Below, one piece after another: positions 7,512 through 9,716 of a stretch of 9,716 bases of DNA; position 1 is the stretch's first letter; each line of letters opens with the position of its first letter. Source of the DNA: Rhodospirillaceae bacterium (lineage in GTDB: Bacteria; Pseudomonadota; Alphaproteobacteria; Rhodospirillales; Magnetovibrionaceae). Both the position numbers and the translations under genes were made by a program. The stretch is from positions 1 through 9,716 of the forward strand of contig JAOUJU010000050.1 of NCBI GenBank assembly GCA_029883045.1, read 5' to 3'. The notes below the pieces were generated by a model that saw only the letters and a list, made by a program, of their open reading frames with translations, was not told where the DNA came from and did not search any database.

Positions 7512-8501
7512 TTATTTATCTTCATCATGGCCGTGGTGGTGGCCGTGGTGGTGGCTATGGCCGTGGTCTTCGGCGTTTTCTTCGGTGCCAATACCCTGCA
7601 CGTGGTGGTGGTGGCCGACCTGCGGTGCGCCATGATCATGTTCATGGCCGATTATCTGTTCGCGGTATTTACAAAGCTGGCAATTCATTACTCCGGTGCC
7701 GTTTATGGCTTCACCGACGCGCGAAAGAAATGTTGCAATTACGTCTGAATGATGGCCGAGATAATCTGCCTTTATAAATTGGATATCGGGGTTTTTAATT
7801 GCCGCTTCATCAACCCAATTATAAATGCGCTTTACCAATATTCCGGTAAAAAGAAAATATGGAAAAACCACAATTCGCTTAAAACCCATACGCACACATT
7901 TTTCCAAGGCATCATCAACCAATGGCGAAGCAACCCCGGAGTACGCGGTTTCAGCCCAACCTACACCTAGCCCTTCCCATAACATTCTAGTTACCTTGCA
8001 GACATTGGAATTGGCATCTGAATCATTGGTCCCGCGCCCGACCACCAAAATCATTGTATCGCCTAATGCCACCTCACCTGCTGCGCTGGATATTGCCTTG
8101 GCAATGCGGGCCTGAGCCGCATTTAACATGCGTGCATCAATGCCAAGGTCAGCCGCATAAACAAGTTCAAGTTCCGGGTTTTCGGCTGCGTAATTATTTA
8201 TTTCACTGGGAAGGTCATTTTTAACGTGCCCAGCCGCAAAAAGCATTCCGGGCAAACAAATTATTTTTTTAATTCCGCGTTCTTTAAGCGCATCCAGCCC
8301 ATCACGAATAACCGGAGTAGCAAATTCAAGAAAACCACTTTCAACATCGGTGTTTTTTAGCTTTTTTTTGAACTCAACCGCCAACTGGTTAAATTCTTCA
8401 ACCGCAGCACGATCACGCGAACCATGACCACAAATCATTATTCCGGTATCGCTGGCAATGAGCGCAATAGGGCTATTTGCGGGCGTTGGTTTTGCTGACA
8501 T
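7512..8501 (-). CDS. cbiX: Sirohydrochlorin cobaltochelatase CbiX, long form with His-rich tail
   Basis: This 329-residue protein inserts Co2+ into sirohydrochlorin, the entry step of the early-cobalt pathway. It has two chelatase-like repeats. The N-terminal half carries the metal/acid-base histidines His26 in CGHGSRD (24-30) and His91 in FAAGHVKNDLP (88-98). The C-terminal half (about 148-265) has VVGRGTND where the active motif would be, so it appears catalytically degenerate. A CxxC motif (MNCQLCKYR, 272-280) follows. The last 44 residues are histidine-rich, with 16 His between 286 and 325 in HEHDH, HHHH and HGHSHHHGHHHGH clusters. Long CbiX proteins with a CxxC and His-rich tail are known; metal storage or redox roles have been proposed. 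A GAGG ribosome site 7 bases upstream supports the start. It is the first gene of the operon. Confidence 0.95.
   Translation of the reverse strand: MSAKPTPANSPIALIASDTGIMICGHGSRDRAAVEEFNQLAVEFKKKLKNTDVESGFLEFATPVIRDGLDALKERGIKKIICLPGMLFAAGHVKNDLPSEINNYAAENPELELVYAADLGIDARMLNAAQARIAKAISSAAGEVALGDTMILVVGRGTNDSDANSNVCKVTRMLWEGLGVGWAETAYSGVASPLVDDALEKCVRMGFKRIVVFPYFLFTGILVKRIYNWVDEAAIKNPDIQFIKADYLGHHSDVIATFLSRVGEAINGTGVMNCQLCKYREQIIGHEHDHGAPQVGHHHHVQGIGTEENAEDHGHSHHHGHHHGHDEDK
7529..7555. repeat. 12-bp tandem repeat encoding the CbiX poly-His tail
   Basis: GGCCGTGGTGGT occurs twice in tandem (7529-7540 and 7541-7552), with the match continuing for three more bases. On the coding strand it encodes the HHHG units near the C-terminus of CbiX (residues about 316-324). 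Because its period is a multiple of three, copy-number change would lengthen or shorten the His tail without breaking the frame. Confidence 0.85.
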
Positions 8502-8508
8502 TTTGTTT

Positions 8509-8512
8509 CCTC
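8509..8512 (-). promoter_or_regulatory. Shine-Dalgarno GAGG for cbiX
   Basis: GAGG on the minus strand sits 7 bases before the ATG at 8501-8499. This spacing decides for that start over the internal Met at residue 22. Confidence 0.7.
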
Positions 8513-8598
8513 ACAGCCCGGTCATTGCCTCTGGGCGGTACTTTTTACTTAAATTGTGTCAGCAGGGGTGGCCTGGTCCTTGCCTTCGGGCCTTTGGT

Positions 8599-8620
8599 AA
8601 AAAAAATCCCTGCCGGGGAC
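8599..8620 (-). terminator. Weak intrinsic-terminator-like hairpin in the cbiX leader
   Basis: Read on the minus strand, TCCC (8619-8616) and GGGA (8610-8607) form a stem with a 5-base loop, extendable by a G-U pair, directly followed by eight T (8606-8599). It lies upstream of cbiX with no minus-strand gene in between, so if real it would be an attenuator rather than a gene-end terminator. A second GGGA further upstream (8638-8635) could pair with the same TCCC as a competing fold. The stem is only 4-5 pairs, so confidence is low. Confidence 0.25.
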
Positions 8621-8634
8621 GGTTATTTTGAAGA

Positions 8635-8663
8635 TCCCTTTGTAGCAACCAAGGCAATATAAA
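8635..8663 (+). promoter_or_regulatory. Possible sigma-70-like promoter for cbiB
   Basis: A TATAAA box (8658-8663) lies 17 bases after a poor -35 candidate TCCCTT (8635-8640). Transcription would start near 8670, leaving about 40 bases before the ATG at 8709. Only the -10 box is persuasive. Confidence 0.22.
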
Positions 8664-8708
8664 GCTATAGCCTTGAAAAAAATATCCTCTCCACGCAAAC
8701 TGCATATT

Positions 8709-9716
8709 ATGTTTACTTTTGCCCTTTCTACCCACACCAATGCTGGGTTTGACCCACTGATTTTGTTGCTTATGGCGGTATTGCTAGAGGGGTATTTCGG
8801 CCGCTTTGAATTGCTGTTTAAAGCTATTCCCCACCCGGTAAGCATAATTGGTAATTTTATTCGCCTACTTGAAAATAAACTAAACCGGGAAAAGCGCACA
8901 GCCATGGACCGTGCCATGCGCGGGGCAATTTCGGTTTTGTTGATTGTACTAATTTCCGCGCTAGTTGGCTGGGCTGTTTTGTGGCTTAGCCTTACGCAAA
9001 AATTTGGCTGGGTTATTGAGACCGGATTGTTAGTTGTATTGCTTGCCGGACGCGATCTATTTGACCGCACCCAAGACGTAATGAAAGCGCTGGATGATGG
9101 TTCCATCCAAAATGCCAGACAAGCCGTTGCACACATTGTCGGGCGCGACCCGAGCAATCTAGACAACCATGCGGTTGCGCGTGCAAGCATAGAAAGTTTG
9201 GCTGAAAATTTTTCCGATGGGGTAATTGCACCAATGTTTTGGTATGTGTTGTTTGGTTTTCCCGGAATCTTGGTTTACAAGGCGGTCAACACCATGGACA
9301 GCGAAATAGGCTATTTAAGCGAACGTTACCGCGCGTTTGGTATGGCCGCAGCACGGTTGGATGATATTTTAAACCTTGCCCCAGCACGGTTGGCAGCAAT
9401 TCTTATTTGTTTGGCAGCCTTGGTTTCACCTAAAGCACGCCCGTGGGCGGCATTTAAAACCATGGTTCGTGACGCCGGTAAAAACGCATCACCCAATGCT
9501 GGTTGGCCCGAGGCAGCAATGGCCGGCGCGCTTGGTCTGGCCCTAGGGGGGCCGCGCAAATACGCTAATAAAACTACAAAGAATGAGTGGATTGGTTCAG
9601 GCAGCGCCAAGGCAACGCCGGGCGATATTAAACGCGCACTTTATATATATAGCGTGGCAATATTATTGAGCATTTTGTTAATTGCGGTTATTGCGGTTTT
9701 TCGTCTTGGTCTTTAA
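8709..9716 (+). CDS. cbiB: Adenosylcobinamide-phosphate synthase CbiB (CobD), membrane protein
   Basis: CbiB is an inner-membrane enzyme that attaches (R)-1-amino-2-propanol or its phosphate to adenosylcobyrate. With the ATG at 8709 the protein has 335 residues, close to the family norm. Hallmarks are HPVSIIGNFIRLLE (42-55), the GRDPSNLDNHAVARASIESL block (145-164) followed by AENFSDGVIAPMFWYV (165-180), YKAVNTMDSEIGY (190-202) and SPNAGWPEAAMAGALG (261-276). Hydrophobic segments occur near 16-28, 73-95, 103-114, 172-190, 225-240 and 311-332. The frame is open upstream to a TTG at 8673 that would add 12 residues (MKKISSPRKLHI if used as a start). I prefer the ATG because it needs no rare start codon, although neither site has a clear Shine-Dalgarno. 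The TAA stop is the last codon of the window. It is transcribed away from the cbiX operon and may lead a second group of late-step genes beyond the edge. Confidence 0.92.
   Translation: MFTFALSTHTNAGFDPLILLLMAVLLEGYFGRFELLFKAIPHPVSIIGNFIRLLENKLNREKRTAMDRAMRGAISVLLIVLISALVGWAVLWLSLTQKFGWVIETGLLVVLLAGRDLFDRTQDVMKALDDGSIQNARQAVAHIVGRDPSNLDNHAVARASIESLAENFSDGVIAPMFWYVLFGFPGILVYKAVNTMDSEIGYLSERYRAFGMAAARLDDILNLAPARLAAILICLAALVSPKARPWAAFKTMVRDAGKNASPNAGWPEAAMAGALGLALGGPRKYANKTTKNEWIGSGSAKATPGDIKRALYIYSVAILLSILLIAVIAVFRLGL

Larger units (their letters stand above)
8502..8708. promoter_or_regulatory. Divergent intergenic leader between cbiX operon and cbiB, with inverted repeat
   Basis: These 207 bases separate the operon from cbiB. 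An imperfect inverted repeat brackets most of it: ATTGCCTCTGG (8524-8534) against CCAAGGCAAT (8649-8658), complementary apart from one bulged base. Inside lie a GCC-TTCG-GGC tetraloop hairpin (8582-8591) and a TCCC/GGGA hairpin next to a run of eight A (see separate entry). The bracketing repeat could close a structured leader RNA on either strand. The usual conserved blocks of a cobalamin riboswitch, including the B12 box, are not recognisable. Function is unproven. Confidence 0.4.

Noticed and set aside
7485..7748. Plus-strand open frame rich in Val/Ala opposite the CbiX tail
   Set aside because: It arises from reading the His-codon repeat on the opposite strand; CbiX motifs on the minus strand explain the region.
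8550..8640. Cobalamin riboswitch core on the plus strand (GGTAAAAAAAATCC followed by GGGGACGGTTA looks faintly like the GGTGAAAATCC...CCCGC...ACGGT core)
   Set aside because: The GGGAA block and the B12 box are missing and the order of elements does not fit. I treat the resemblance as chance unless a covariance search says otherwise.
8549..9190. 213-residue minus-strand open frame opposite cbiB
   Set aside because: It is antisense to the conserved CbiB coding sequence, has Ser/Arg-rich composition and no recognisable motif.

Overview
This window is a compact cobalamin (vitamin B12) corrin-ring biosynthesis locus. Protein similarity and gene style (a His-tailed long CbiX, a CbiE-CbiT type CobL, a SCO1/SenC neighbour) suggest an alphaproteobacterium with moderate, AT-leaning base composition. 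This taxonomic guess is inference. Every coding segment belongs to a recognisable family. I see no mobile element, CRISPR array, tRNA or rRNA.

Layout. Bases 1-227 (minus) hold the N-terminus of a SCO1/SenC copper-chaperone-like protein, cut by the window edge. After a 157-base divergent intergenic region come cbiD and cobK on the plus strand (385-2281). They converge, 7 bases apart, on a minus-strand operon that reads from 8501 down to 2289 in the order cbiX, cobH, cobL, cobI-cbiG-cobJ fusion, cobM. Its junctions are +3, +2, 0 and -8 bases, so it is almost certainly one transcript. A second divergent intergenic region (8502-8708) separates this operon from plus-strand cbiB (about 8709-9716), whose stop codon is the last codon of the window.

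How the genes work together. The set covers every known step from sirohydrochlorin to cobyrinic acid in the early-cobalt ('anaerobic') order: CbiX inserts cobalt; the CobI/CbiL part methylates C20; the CobJ/CbiH part methylates C17 and contracts the ring; CobM/CbiF methylates C11; the CbiG part opens the lactone; CbiD methylates C1; CobK/CbiJ reduces; CobL (CbiE+CbiT) methylates C5 and C15 and decarboxylates; CobH/CbiC moves the C11 methyl to C12. CbiB acts later, attaching the aminopropanol arm. The diagnostic oxygen-dependent enzyme CobG, CobF and the late chelatase CobNST are absent from this window. SUMT (CobA), the a,c-diamide synthase, CobQ/CbiP, adenosyltransferase and the nucleotide-loop genes are also not here and may lie outside.

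The most notable item is the 850-residue three-enzyme protein CobI-CbiG-CobJ. The His-rich tail of CbiX and the inverted-repeat-bracketed leader upstream of the operon deserve a second look. No canonical cobalamin riboswitch could be recognised in either intergenic region.
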